Positions 43,906 to 51,929 are shown, counted from the first letter of the stretch. The stretch: DNA of 64,000 nucleotides from Cohnella sp. WQ 127256 (GCF_024519285.1 NZ_JAMZCY010000001.1:1776378-1840377), one strand, 5' to 3'. The notes: generated by a model from the letters alone, not told the origin. Numbers and translations: made by a program.

Positions 43906-44174
43906 GCCTCTTCCCCCTATCCTTTGGAAAATACACACACAATAAATAAAAAAGCAAACGTATGTTCCTGTATGATTTTACCATTGTCCTGAGCATAAAA
44001 ACAAGAGCTATTGAAATGCTGCCCGTGTCCTAAGTGTCGCAATCATTAAATCAATGTAATTGAGCGAATCTGTCACATCTCATCTATTATTTAAGATCAT
44101 CAATATTACACACTCCACTTGTGTGAAGTGTGTAGATAAAAATCAACAATTCGTTGGCTCTTTCGTTTTAACTA
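43906..44174. other. AT-rich intergenic region
   Basis: No gene is apparent. An 8-bp dyad TACACACT/AGTGTGTA lies near 44105-44133. At 44016-44040 a degenerate copy of the dispersed repeat tag (ATGCTGCCCGTGTCCTAA) is seen, the leftmost trace of that family in the window. Confidence 0.5.
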
Positions 44175-44324
44175 CTAACCGGTAAAACGCCCGAATAACA
44201 ATCCGATTAACAAGGATGCAACTCCAATAATAACTAACAGTGCTCCGATCTCGATACTATAGGCTGTTGGTGATCCATGCCGAGTGGGGTCAACTGAATC
44301 CCCGTAGCCAGAAACGCCAATCAC
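44175..44324 (-). CDS. 49-aa membrane miniprotein, last gene of the SOS operon
   Basis: A 49-codon frame follows the partner gene with a GTGA overlap (GTG at 44324, TGA at 44323-44321), the same coupled arrangement as the two genes upstream. The N-terminal half is polar (DSVDPTRHGSPTAYS) and the C-terminal half is one strong transmembrane helix (IGALLVIIGVASLLIGLLFG), ending RFTG. AAGGAG abuts the GTG, so initiation would depend on coupling. SOS-induced single-pass peptides often act as division inhibitors or toxins in Bacillales; that role here is inference. Confidence 0.5.
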   Translation of the reverse strand: MIGVSGYGDSVDPTRHGSPTAYSIEIGALLVIIGVASLLIGLLFGRFTG

Positions 44325-44794
44325 TCCTTACGCTGTGGCTTCTCCGGATTAAAAATGGCGCCTGCATATCGGGCTAGACGGAGACTTATCTCCGTTCGCA
44401 ATGTCTCTCGGACGATGCCGAATTTATCCTCATACCCGCGGCAAGAATAACGATGATAGATAATCCCGTCTGCTGTCTCATCATCGAATACCTTAATGTT
44501 CCGAATCTTCAGCTCGCGACGAAGCGCGAACAACTCCTTACTGATTCTATCCATTACCATTTGGATGAACTGCTCGAAAAACCGTTTGAAAAGATTAGGA
44601 TTCCGCTTAACCTCCTGCAGACTCTTGTCACACATCGTAAGCATATGGGGGTACATGATCACGTCACGGATCATGGTAAGCTCATCATTTGTTGCGCGTC
44701 CTTGAGTTTTGTTATGACGATCCTGGTATTGCTCCTGATGCTCTGTTAGCAGCATTTTCCCTTTCCATCGTTCGTTACCATCGAGCTTAGTCAT
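44321..44794 (-). CDS. YolD-like-start partner protein of the Y-family polymerase
   Basis: A 157-aa protein with ATGA overlap to the polymerase gene. The beginning NERWKGKMLLTEHQEQY resembles the RW..MLLPEH start of YolD-family proteins, which are commonly encoded next to UvrX-type polymerases. The remainder (MVMDRISKELFALRRELKIR, then VRETLRTEISLRLARYAG) is longer than YolD and not recognised. It is presumably SOS-induced with the polymerase and may regulate it. Confidence 0.65.
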   Translation of the reverse strand: MTKLDGNERWKGKMLLTEHQEQYQDRHNKTQGRATNDELTMIRDVIMYPHMLTMCDKSLQEVKRNPNLFKRFFEQFIQMVMDRISKELFALRRELKIRNIKVFDDETADGIIYHRYSCRGYEDKFGIVRETLRTEISLRLARYAGAIFNPEKPQRKE

Positions 44795-46050
44795 TTGTAA
44801 TGTCCTCCGATCTGCTCCGTACGTTCCCGCGCCACTCCGCTCGACAGCAACGATGATGCCCGCATGATCGCGCCACTACCGTATCTATCTTTGATGGCAT
44901 CCGTCGTCCGTTCAATATCATACGCTGCTGCCCGATCATCAAAAAGCGTAAGCTGATACGTGCTATCGTCGGATAGCTGTGTCAACGAAATATAGAGATG
45001 ACTCAGTGGAAGTCCGTGCCAATTGTCTATAAAAAGCTTCCGCGCAGCAGAGGCAATCTCGTGTGTAAGCGAGGTCGGCTGCGGCAGTGTCATCTGCCGT
45101 CCAAACCCCGATGAGCGTTGTCCGTCCGTTTCCGCGGCTCCTACAAAAATAACCCGACCTTGATAGCCAAGTCTGCGCGCTCTCCGGCAAACCTCCACAA
45201 CTAGCTCCAGTAGGACGACCTCTATATCTACCAGCTTTCGGTAAAGACTAGCTCGCAACGTCTTGCCATGACTTACGGATTTCAGATCTCCTCGGATCGA
45301 TGCCACGACTGGACTCGGATCAATCCCTCGTGCCGTCTGCCAGTAATATTCCGCTTGGATGTCGCTTTGCTTACCCATTCGTTGCCTCATGCGCCGTTTG
45401 AAGTCAGCTAGCGGCATTCGGGCAATGTCACCGATCGTATTTAAGCCCATATACATAAAGTGCTGCGTCATCCGAGATCCTACCATAAACATCTTATGGA
45501 CCGGCAGCGTCCAGAGCTCACGCTCAATATTGTCGTAATCCAGCCTAAAAATGCCATCCGGTCTTTTCTTCGAGAAATTATCAGTGGCTTGCTTAGCTAG
45601 TATCTTTGTGGGGCCAATCCCCACACGCGACCAAACGCCTGTTGATAGCTGGACACGTGTTTGGATGTTGTAAGCAAGCTCTTCAGCAGTCCCATAATGA
45701 TCGAGGGAGCCTGTTACATCCAAGAACTGCTCATCGATACTGTACGGCTCGACCTGGTCTGTGAAAGATTCGAATATCTCCGTAATCAAAAGGGACACCG
45801 TAATATAACGCTGCATCCTTGGACGAATAATAACAAGATCTGGACATACGGCAAGGGCTTCAAAAACGCGCGACGCTGTCGTCACGCCCTTCTCCTTAGC
45901 CATTGGACAGGCTGCGAGGATAATGCCGCTTCGTCGCTCTGGATCCCCAACCGCTACCGGTTTGTTTCTATATTCCGGGTGTGCCGCCTTCTCTACGGAA
46001 GCATAAAAAGATTGACCATCGATCAGAAATATCGTCCGTTCACGAGGCAT
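44791..46050 (-). CDS. Y-family translesion DNA polymerase (UvrX/DinB-like)
   Basis: A 419-aa error-prone polymerase. Catalytic carboxylates are in FLIDGQSFYASVE (residue 10) and YSIDEQFLDV (about 105), with the palm/finger segments AVGDPERRSGIILAACPMAK and VGIGPTKILAKQATD between and after. The little-finger domain covers about 245-350, and a sliding-clamp-binding motif QLTLFDD lies near residue 370. It is of the UvrX/YqjW type common on Bacillales chromosomes and phages. Two LexA boxes precede it, and two small genes follow with 4-nt overlaps. Confidence 0.92.
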   Translation of the reverse strand: MPRERTIFLIDGQSFYASVEKAAHPEYRNKPVAVGDPERRSGIILAACPMAKEKGVTTASRVFEALAVCPDLVIIRPRMQRYITVSLLITEIFESFTDQVEPYSIDEQFLDVTGSLDHYGTAEELAYNIQTRVQLSTGVWSRVGIGPTKILAKQATDNFSKKRPDGIFRLDYDNIERELWTLPVHKMFMVGSRMTQHFMYMGLNTIGDIARMPLADFKRRMRQRMGKQSDIQAEYYWQTARGIDPSPVVASIRGDLKSVSHGKTLRASLYRKLVDIEVVLLELVVEVCRRARRLGYQGRVIFVGAAETDGQRSSGFGRQMTLPQPTSLTHEIASAARKLFIDNWHGLPLSHLYISLTQLSDDSTYQLTLFDDRAAAYDIERTTDAIKDRYGSGAIMRASSLLSSGVARERTEQIGGHYK

Positions 46051-46155
46051 AACGCATCACCGGCCGAGCGGTCACTATACGATCCGCTGCAAACAAACGC
46101 GGCTGCTTCTTCCCAACTTTATTATCTAGGTTGGTCAAATCTCTTCACCTCAGCA

Positions 46156-46169
46156 AGAACGTTTGTTCT
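46156..46169. promoter_or_regulatory. LexA/DinR box 1
   Basis: AGAACGTTTGTTCT contains GAAC-N4-GTTC, the core of the Bacillus SOS box. It lies 106 bp upstream of the polymerase start codon. Confidence 0.75.
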
Positions 46170-46179
46170 CATAATACTA

Positions 46180-46193
46180 CGAACTAGTGTTCT
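46180..46193. promoter_or_regulatory. LexA/DinR box 2
   Basis: CGAACTAGTGTTCT is a second GAAC-N4-GTTC site, 24 bp centre to centre from box 1. Tandem boxes imply tight SOS repression of the polymerase operon. Confidence 0.75.
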
Positions 46194-46253
46194 CATCAAT
46201 GCATAATTTATACCTGTTTGTACAATTTTCACGGGCAATGGGTAAAAATGCGA

Positions 46254-46285
46254 AGAAGGAGCTTCACAAAGCAAGCTCCTTCTTT
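46254..46285. terminator. hairpin terminator
   Basis: AAGAAGGAGCTT pairs with AAGCTCCTTCTT around an 8-nt loop, with T runs on both strands' sides. It is downstream of the small minus-strand gene at 46389 and before the SOS promoter. Confidence 0.7.
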
Positions 46286-46388
46286 CATTAAACGATATGG
46301 CTGTCAGGTTAACTCAGATAAATGGTAGAACGGATCGCGGTTTTTGGAAGTCGCGCTTGCTCTACTTGAGGAAGTACAATCAAATTCC

Positions 46389-46685
46389 TTAATTGGTTTG
46401 CTTGTATTGCCGGGATTTCATACCCCTGATTGGGACAGTGTTAGGTGGCTCGTTTGCTTTAGCGGCAAATTGTTTAACACTTCCGTACATTTTCATATCA
46501 TCAAGATAACAGCTGTAGAATTCATTAAATTCATCACCGTACAAAGTCCAGATGCTTGAAAAAGTTTTATCATCATCATGGAAAATTGTAAAGCTTGGAG
46601 ACAAGCTGTCCCAATAACCTAATCTACCTTCAGAATCAAAACATGTGCGAAATTCACTATGACGATTTATCACCGTAGTTATCAT
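46389..46685 (-). CDS. hypothetical 98-aa protein
   Basis: A short acidic and aromatic-rich protein without signal or membrane segment (e.g. RLGYWDSLSPSFTIFHDDDK and YGDEFNEFYSCYLDDMKMYG). I do not recognise a family. The last 20 residues are basic (RGMKSRQYKQTN). A ribosome site before the ATG at 46685 is weak (AACTACGG region), so translation is not certain; codon usage looks similar to its AT-richer neighbours. Confidence 0.5.
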   Translation of the reverse strand: MITTVINRHSEFRTCFDSEGRLGYWDSLSPSFTIFHDDDKTFSSIWTLYGDEFNEFYSCYLDDMKMYGSVKQFAAKANEPPNTVPIRGMKSRQYKQTN

Positions 46686-46826
46686 GTGGATATAACGAAT
46701 TCGATTTAATTAATTCATGCCTTGGAGATAGGTATTCGGAAATCATTGTGATGAGCGCCTTTGGATGAGATAGAAAATTATGCATATAACTAATTACAAA
46801 TCATCTCTGGAAAGGAGCAATAGAAG

Positions 46827-46928
46827 ATGGCCGATTCGATTAAGCCCAACGGTTCACAGCATGCCGCACCGCCATCGGACGATCCGAAGAAGCAAGGCAG
46901 ATCTGCAGCTAAGAAGAAATCGAAGTAA
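46827..46928 (+). CDS. 33-aa lysine-rich miniprotein, copy 1
   Basis: An ATG at 46827 after GGAAAGGAGCAA encodes 33 residues. The chain is polar and ends DPKKQGRSAAKKKSK, with no hydrophobic segment. A second gene of exactly the same length at 58584 encodes a clear paralogue (PKKQG, KKKSK and the central SQxAAxPS shared), also with AAAGGAGCAA. Conservation of frame, length and ribosome site between copies shows that it is a real gene. The composition recalls very small spore or nucleic-acid-binding proteins; that is only a guess. Confidence 0.7.
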   Translation: MADSIKPNGSQHAAPPSDDPKKQGRSAAKKKSK

Positions 46929-46950
46929 CTCTGATATCAAATGAATGGAT

Positions 46951-47022
46951 AGGCCGCCGGTTGGCACTTTGGATCAGCCGGCAGCCTTGCTGTTTATTGA
47001 ACTATAGTGTCCCGTTCAAGGG
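46951..47022 (+). repeat. dispersed repeat, copy F (hairpin plus right tag)
   Basis: A GC-rich imperfect hairpin (GGCCGCCGGTTG with CAGCCGGCAGCC) is followed by the right tag TTGAACTATAGTGTCCCGTT. It overlaps the 3' end of the GNAT gene: the codons for its last residues and its TAG stop (47004-47002) are repeat sequence. Confidence 0.65.
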
Positions 47023-47505
47023 AAGATCAGAGAGTCGCAAGACGGTTATTGACTCGTCGTTGAAGATTTCACCGTTATCACGGAAGCCGAAGCTTTCATA
47101 AAGCTTTTTGGCAGCGACGTTATCGGGTTTATAAGGAATCCAGCAGTATTGTGCTGGTCCTGCCGGAAAGGTACGGATAAATTCCAAGATTTTATTCATA
47201 GCTTCCCGACCATAACCCCTGTTCTGGTATTCCTTATCAACCATCAGTCGCATGATGCAATAGTTATTATCTGCGATTGACGGTTCTTCGTAACCGGTGA
47301 TTCCATAAGCCAACATAACAAAACCGACCGGTTGCTCATCTGCGTAAATGGCAAATGGAAATGGATGTCCCCCATTGGTTATTAGGACATAACATGAAGC
47401 CACGCTCGACAGATTGGACGCAACGAAGCCACGTTGGTTTTCTGATACTTCCAAGTTAAATATGGCACGTCTGTTTTCCAGTGTAATTTTTCTGAGCGTA
47501 ATCAC
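47002..47505 (-). CDS. GNAT acetyltransferase, diamine/spermidine-type
   Basis: A 167-aa GNAT resembling BltD/PaiA-like polyamine acetyltransferases: ITLRKITLENRRAIFNLEVS at the start, VGFVMLAYGITGYEE, the acetyl-CoA loop MVDKEYQNRGYGREAMNKIL near residue 92-112 with QNRGYG, and NVAAKKLYESFGF. The last residues NGTL and the stop codon lie inside a dispersed repeat, so the native C-terminus may have been replaced when the repeat arrived. An AGTCATTCG-spaced site with AGGGAG precedes the ATG. Confidence 0.85.
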   Translation of the reverse strand: MITLRKITLENRRAIFNLEVSENQRGFVASNLSSVASCYVLITNGGHPFPFAIYADEQPVGFVMLAYGITGYEEPSIADNNYCIMRLMVDKEYQNRGYGREAMNKILEFIRTFPAGPAQYCWIPYKPDNVAAKKLYESFGFRDNGEIFNDESITVLRLSDLPLNGTL

Positions 47506-47553
47506 GAATGACTTCTCCCTCCATTTCCCGCTTATCTGTTCCGTTTCTCCTAT

Positions 47554-47577
47554 AATTAAACTATCGTGTCCCGTTAG
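47554..47577 (+). repeat. dispersed repeat, copy G (right tag only)
   Basis: ATTAAACTATCGTGTCCCGT followed by TAG is the right tag without a hairpin, 50 bp upstream of the GNAT start codon, so that gene is bracketed by two tags (F and G). Confidence 0.6.
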
Positions 47578-47674
47578 AAAATCAAATCAATCCGAGGGAG
47601 CTTAATGAATGGTCGACCGAGGGGCGAATGCCCCGATACGTGAAGATGATGTTAGACTTGAAATCTCCAAAGTG

Positions 47675-47929
47675 CTAATTATTATTTTTCAGGTGCTTTA
47701 AAATTGTTTTACCCCCATAAAAAACAGCCATCAATGCCGCAAGAACACTCAATCCTAATAACTTAGAAAATTCGACATCGAATAGTAATGTAATAATCCA
47801 TGATACCAACCAAGTCCATCCCGCCCACCAAGATGAATATCCCAAATAAATAATGCTTGGTGAATCCGTAATTTTATAAAGTATTGCACCAACAAGTAAG
47901 AACCCAATGGATATATATAAATGCTCCAA
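47675..47929 (-). CDS. small three-helix membrane protein of unknown function
   Basis: About 84 aa with three hydrophobic segments (YISIGFLLVGAILYKI, WWAGWTWLVSWIITLLF, LLGLSVLAALMAVFYGGK) and a basic C-terminus. The open frame runs upstream into dispersed repeat C, where its apparent ATG (47989) and first residues come from the hairpin, so that start is improbable. A TTG at 47929 is the best remaining one but has a poor ribosome site; the true 5' end may be lost. Family not recognised. Confidence 0.4.
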   Translation of the reverse strand: MEHLYISIGFLLVGAILYKITDSPSIIYLGYSSWWAGWTWLVSWIITLLFDVEFSKLLGLSVLAALMAVFYGGKTILKHLKNNN

Positions 47930-47956
47930 AAAAACACCACTTTCATAATAGGAATG

Positions 47957-48024
47957 CTGCCCGTTAGTTAAACAAAAGCAGCCGATCATTGCGACCGACT
48001 GCTTTTGGGTGTCATTATCGATAG
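47957..48024 (+). repeat. dispersed repeat, copy C (left tag and hairpin)
   Basis: CTGCCCGTTAGTTAAAC is followed by an AAAAGCAG...CTGCTTTT hairpin (47974-48006). On the minus strand the hairpin with its T-rich arm can act as terminator of the secreted-protein gene ending at 48038. The right tag is degraded to TCATTATCGATAG. Confidence 0.6.
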
Positions 48025-48037
48025 AAGTGAGTTCGAC

Positions 48038-49378
48038 TCAGTAGTCGGCCAAGCCGAGGTAGTGCAGCGAGAACAGGTTCCCAAAGCCGAACGCGGAATA
48101 CGTTTGTTCAAACCCGAATAAGGTCCGTGGAGTGTTCTTGTTGGCCACGGTCAGAGTTGCGTAGGCGGCATTCGCCTCGAAGAAGCTCTGCAGGCGGGTT
48201 TTCCCGCTGTCGATCCCCTCGTAGTACTTGTAGACGAAGAAGAACGAATTATCCTGCTTCAAAAGCTCCTTGTTTACCGCGACGTCGCCGTGCCAGTCGT
48301 CTCCCGTCTCACCCTCCGGCGTGGGAATCGGAAGCCACAAATAATTATAGACTCCTCTGTTGTACGCCGGGACGGTGTGGGCGATGGGGTTGATCATTTT
48401 GCCCTTAGCCAGGCCGTCGTGGACGATGCTGTTCGCGTTCAGGCCTTTGGCTGCGGTGAAGCCCCAGAAGAAGGCCGTATAGTAATTCGTGTTCAGTCCG
48501 GCGACACCCTTGCGATCAAAGAAGTATGCTTTTTTCTGCGTCGCCCCCTCGTTGTCACCCTGGCTACCTACCACAAGATCCATCACTCCTGCCTTGTTCT
48601 CCTTCGACAAATTCGCGGCGAGATCCTTATAGTAGAAACGCTGGTCGGTATTCTTGAAGAGACTGAATTCCTTATCTTCCTTCAGGCGCTTCATGAAAAG
48701 GGCGATGTCGTCCTGTGCATTCCCGTCTTGGATCTGGTAGGGGGCCGAAAGGGCGACGGTCGGAACGGATTTCCCTTCGATCTGCTTGCGGTAGGCGTCG
48801 TAGTTGCCAATGTACTTGGCAAATTCACCTTTCGTTAGCGGCAGGCGCGAGACTGGCCATTCCGGAATTACACTGATCGGACGATTCTCCTGAACGATGC
48901 CGTAGACGGAGACGTCTTTCAGGTATTTGCTGTCGTTCTTGAAGGTGGAGTATAGGAAATCGGTTACGAACTTCTGGGTTTTGTCTTCCTCGACGCCGTT
49001 CCATTCGAAATTGCCCGCTGAAGGCTTCATCTTATTGGTATAGACGAATGAAGGCACGTCACTCGCCAGGCCGAAGATTTGGATACCGGCGACTTTGCCG
49101 CCGCGCTTCTTCTGATCGCCTTTAAGGGCATCGTAGAGCTTGGCGGCTTCCTTGTAATTTTTTGCATCGAGCAAAACGTTATTCGTGTTCTTGAACTTAG
49201 CGACGTATTGCTTGATAGCCGCGAGGTCCTTAGAGTCGACATTAGAGCTATTATAGACGAAGTAATAGTTGCTTTTTTCCTGTGTTGTCCCGTTGGCGGC
49301 GCTGGCAAATGTGCAAAACGGTAAAAGAGCGCAGATGGTTAACAGGGTGATGAAGATGTTTCCACGAAATGTTTTCAA
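48038..49378 (-). CDS. secreted protein, possible caspase/gingipain-like fold
   Basis: A 446-aa exported protein with a signal peptide cleaved near FASAANG. The order GIQIFGLASDVPSFVY, PEWPVSRLPLTKGEFAKYIG and later HTVPAYNRGVYNYLW recalls the layout of C25-type (gingipain) peptidases, where a strand ending in a conserved aspartate or serine is followed by a P...GR(L/F)P segment. I cannot identify a convincing His-Cys dyad: no cysteine occurs in the mature part, so a peptidase activity is doubtful. The coding sequence is clearly GC-richer than its neighbours, which suggests separate ancestry. A terminator-like hairpin of repeat C follows it. Confidence 0.6.
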   Translation of the reverse strand: MKTFRGNIFITLLTICALLPFCTFASAANGTTQEKSNYYFVYNSSNVDSKDLAAIKQYVAKFKNTNNVLLDAKNYKEAAKLYDALKGDQKKRGGKVAGIQIFGLASDVPSFVYTNKMKPSAGNFEWNGVEEDKTQKFVTDFLYSTFKNDSKYLKDVSVYGIVQENRPISVIPEWPVSRLPLTKGEFAKYIGNYDAYRKQIEGKSVPTVALSAPYQIQDGNAQDDIALFMKRLKEDKEFSLFKNTDQRFYYKDLAANLSKENKAGVMDLVVGSQGDNEGATQKKAYFFDRKGVAGLNTNYYTAFFWGFTAAKGLNANSIVHDGLAKGKMINPIAHTVPAYNRGVYNYLWLPIPTPEGETGDDWHGDVAVNKELLKQDNSFFFVYKYYEGIDSGKTRLQSFFEANAAYATLTVANKNTPRTLFGFEQTYSAFGFGNLFSLHYLGLADY

Positions 49379-49470
49379 CTTAAGTATCCTCCTAAAGTAG
49401 CCCTCTGAATATATATGTTACCTCACAAGTAAATTTACGGAAAGGGAAATGAAGAAAAGAAGACGGATTA

Positions 49471-49500
49471 CCTATCGTTCTCCGTTAGTTCAATGCTATC
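49471..49500 (+). repeat. dispersed repeat, copy E (right tag)
   Basis: CTATCGTTCTCCGTTAGTTC followed by AATGCTATC is the right tag, about 90 bp upstream of the secreted-protein gene start, with no hairpin next to it. Confidence 0.6.
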
Positions 49501-49515
49501 TTCCATTTTAGGTGT

Positions 49516-49854
49516 TCAAAATTCGTCGATCAACGAAACTCCTTTTGTAATCCGCATTCTACTATCTCGCAAAAAATCACGTGTCCAGTCGTCTGGTTGA
49601 CTTAAATCCCAGCTTCGGTACATACCGACGAAAACGATAATTTCGCGTAGTCTAAGGAAGAGCCCAAGCTGATCCTTCCAACCTTCAGGCAAATAACGGC
49701 CCTCCTCTGTATAGCCTTGCTCGAAATGTTTAATGAAAAGTTCTTACTGCACCTTCCATTCGGACTTCGAATCTTCCCCGAATACATACAGCAAATAATA
49801 GAGTTGGATCGCAATGTCTTCGGCATACCAACTATACTGACATTCGTCGAAGTC
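49516..49854 (-). pseudogene. 3' fragment of an aminoglycoside phosphotransferase-family gene
   Basis: The minus strand encodes DFDECQYSWYAEDIAIQLYY, the metal-binding Asp motif of APH/choline-kinase-type phosphotransferases. The protein continues ELFIKHFEQGYTEEGRYLPE and ends ITKGVSLIDEF, but a TAA at 49746-49744 interrupts it and the N-terminal lobe is missing. It is therefore a dead fragment. Its 5' break meets another gene fragment on the opposite strand. Confidence 0.65.
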
Positions 49855-49860
49855 GAATTA

Positions 49861-49995
49861 GCCCCTCACGAGAAATTAGGCGTCGATTTCTTTACGAAAG
49901 CAGGACCCATCACTGATATTGATCTTATGATAACGGATGAAGAAGCTAATATTGACACAATTGAAGAAATAGAAAGCAAAGTGTCACTGTCCTAA
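49861..49995 (+). pseudogene. C-terminal fragment of a DeoR-type regulator
   Basis: About 45 codons on the plus strand read KLGVDFFTKAGPITDIDLMI and then TDEEANIDTIEEIESK to a stop, matching the end of DeoR-family regulators (sensor domain with TDxDxxITDE). No helix-turn-helix part is present. It abuts the reversed phosphotransferase fragment, so a rearrangement joined two broken genes here. Confidence 0.5.
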
Positions 49996-50058
49996 TTGCC
50001 AAGACAAGCGAAAAAGAGTAGATCACTCCATGGCACCGGATGATCTCCCCCTGTACTC

Positions 50059-50083
50059 AAAGAGCTGCGATGAGCAGCTCTTT
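50059..50083. terminator. hairpin terminator
   Basis: AAAGAGCTGC and GCAGCTCTTT form a perfect 10-bp stem around a 5-nt loop, 14 nt after the stop of the lipoprotein gene at 50097. Confidence 0.65.
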
Positions 50084-50096
50084 AGAATCTATATTA

Positions 50097-50462
50097 TTAT
50101 CCTTCAACTAATTGATAAAATCTAATGTCCCCTCCCTCTGTTTCAGCTATTAACATGTCATTCCGCTCTTTGACACGAAAGACCTTTGTTCCGACCCCCA
50201 GTTTATTTGCTGTTCCGTTTTTAAAAGCTCTACCCTTATTACTTTGGCGAGTAATTTCAGTTTCTTGTATGTCTTTGGTTAATTCTAACTCATCTACCCA
50301 AGGAATTCCTGCATTATAAATGGTGTCTTTATACATAAAAACATTAGCATTCGGTTCCATTTTTAAAACTTCACTTGCGGTTGGATTTCCAATTGTTTTA
50401 GTGGACGTGCACCCTGTTGTTATGAAACACACTAACAAAAGAATATACATAACGATTCTCAC
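50097..50462 (-). CDS. small lipoprotein of unknown function
   Basis: The start is taken as the GTG at 50462, since GGAGG lies 7 nt before it; 121 aa result. The signal peptide ends in the lipobox TTGC (Cys near residue 18), so the protein is membrane-anchored outside the cell. The mature part (e.g. NANVFMYKDTIYNAGIPWVD and GTKVFRVKERNDMLIAETEG) looks like a small beta domain; similar lipoproteins are widespread in Paenibacillus without known role. Confidence 0.7.
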   Translation of the reverse strand: MRIVMYILLLVCFITTGCTSTKTIGNPTASEVLKMEPNANVFMYKDTIYNAGIPWVDELELTKDIQETEITRQSNKGRAFKNGTANKLGVGTKVFRVKERNDMLIAETEGGDIRFYQLVEG

Positions 50463-50544
50463 GCACTTTCCTCCTTCAATTAAAATGATAGGATTAATAT
50501 CCTTATACATTAAGACCCTAATATTTATTTGAAGGTTGCATTAA

Positions 50545-50991
50545 TCACTCTTTTAAAAGGTCTTGATAATTTGGCGGAAAATCCTCTTTGTTAGGCCCCT
50601 TTACGTGCTCGAACTTTACGAGCTTAACATTCACAATCGGGGATATTTCAAACGTAAATAGATCCTCACCAACTGTAATGTGAGGTCCTACAGTAGGAAT
50701 TGCATCAAGGGTAATCAGAAAGTCATACCCTCGATATCCATTTACTCTTTCAACATGTATCACATCCACGAAATAAGGATACAACTCAGGAGCAGCGTTC
50801 AAAACCTTGGAATATACCTCAGCGATCTTGTCATTCATGTATGGCAACAAAAAAAGTACAAGCATATCTTGAAATTGTAATTCCCTAGAATCTTGTACAG
50901 GTTTCTTTATTTCAGCAGTAGCACATGGAGTCTGCCATGTAACTAACAATACAATGAAAAGTACAAGTACAATGATAAACTTGTTTCTCAT
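50545..50991 (-). CDS. DUF3888-domain exported protein
   Basis: A 148-aa protein with an N-terminal signal peptide (RNKFIIVLVLFIVLLVTW, cleavage near ATA). The DUF3888 pattern is visible as QFQDMLVLFLLPYMNDKIAE, YPYFVDVIHVERVNGYRGYD and the late THxxVGEDLFTFEI-like strand. The family is exported and of unknown function. It is upstream of the small lipoprotein gene by 82 nt and may share its transcript. Confidence 0.8.
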   Translation of the reverse strand: MRNKFIIVLVLFIVLLVTWQTPCATAEIKKPVQDSRELQFQDMLVLFLLPYMNDKIAEVYSKVLNAAPELYPYFVDVIHVERVNGYRGYDFLITLDAIPTVGPHITVGEDLFTFEISPIVNVKLVKFEHVKGPNKEDFPPNYQDLLKE

Positions 50992-51060
50992 TTAATGACC
51001 TTCCCTTCTACAAACTATACCGATACGTTTTCCAAAAGGGGATTTTTTCAATACACAGAA

Positions 51061-51113
51061 CCGTCCGTTAGCGCATGAGGGAGCTTATTGAGCTATAGTG
51101 TCCGTTAGTTCAA
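51061..51113 (+). repeat. dispersed repeat, copy D
   Basis: A degenerate left tag CCGTCCGTTAGC is followed after GAGGGAGCTTATTGAGC by the right tag CTATAGTGTCCGTTAGTTC. The hairpin is missing or very short. Confidence 0.55.
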
Positions 51114-51337
51114 TGCTGCTACCGCCGCGCACCCCACCTCCTCCGCTTTACCATGTATCTCCTTTTTTCTTGTGATAAAACATAACCCCCGGTGATTCTA
51201 AATCACCATGGATCTCCACTCCCAGAAAATCGCCGCCTCCGAAACTACCTGCCTGGTAATTTGCATATCCCCGCCCCATGCGTTACTATATTTACATCGA
51301 CAAATTTGCAGGTCTATACAAGGAGGTTCAAGCACCC

Positions 51338-51922
51338 ATGTGCCCCCGTACCAAAGAACAAAATGAGCTCATCCGCATGCAGCGCAGAGACCAGATCCTG
51401 GACGCCGCCGCGCGCACCTATTTCCACACGGGCGGTAGCTTTGATATTCGCGACGTCGCTCGCGACGCCGAGCTCGGTTACGGCACGGTATACCATTATT
51501 ACCCCAACCGGCATTTATTAATAGAAGATGTGCTGGGCAGTGGCTTCGAGCGATGCGAGCAAGCCCTGGCAGAATGGGCAAACATCTGCGGCGGCAGCCC
51601 GGATGATAGGCAGCTGTTGACGTATTGCAAGGCGCTGCTCCGGCTGTGGCAGTCGGACGCCCGCGCATATCTCGTCTACAAAATGGCGGCGGAACATTAT
51701 GCAGGACTGCCTGAGAAGGATCGGCACCCCATCAAGAGACGATTCATGGATCGGCTGTACGTTCCGCTCCAATCGATCGCCCAGCGCGAAGACGACAGCA
51801 TCGACCATATGCTTGCCGTGCTGGTCGGCTGCTGTGGGCTGCACTACTATGCGGGTACTTCCGAGCTGGACGTCGATCGAATCGCCAAGCTCGCGATGCA
51901 AGCTATTACGAAGGAGTCCTGA
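51338..51922 (+). CDS. TetR-family transcriptional regulator
   Basis: The ATG at 51338 (MCPRTKEQNELIRMQ) with AAGGAGG upstream gives 194 aa. The N-terminal helix-turn-helix is typical (RRDQILDAAARTYFHTGG, IRDVARDAELGYGTVYHYYP), and the C-terminal two thirds are the helical ligand-binding domain. Only 7 nt separate it from the methionine aminopeptidase gene, so the two form an operon and the regulator probably controls both. The region is markedly GC-rich. Confidence 0.9.
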   Translation: MCPRTKEQNELIRMQRRDQILDAAARTYFHTGGSFDIRDVARDAELGYGTVYHYYPNRHLLIEDVLGSGFERCEQALAEWANICGGSPDDRQLLTYCKALLRLWQSDARAYLVYKMAAEHYAGLPEKDRHPIKRRFMDRLYVPLQSIAQREDDSIDHMLAVLVGCCGLHYYAGTSELDVDRIAKLAMQAITKES

Positions 51923-51929
51923 TACGAAT

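Noticed and set aside
44453..44749. 98-codon plus-strand frame opposite the YolD-like gene
   Set aside because: Shadow of a gene in a tightly coupled operon.
48127..49324. Several 80-180-codon plus-strand frames opposite the secreted protein
   Set aside because: Arg/Ser-rich shadow frames of a GC-rich gene; no ribosome sites.
48038..49378. Active C25 cysteine peptidase
   Set aside because: The layout is suggestive but the mature protein has no cysteine, so I only noted a possible fold similarity.
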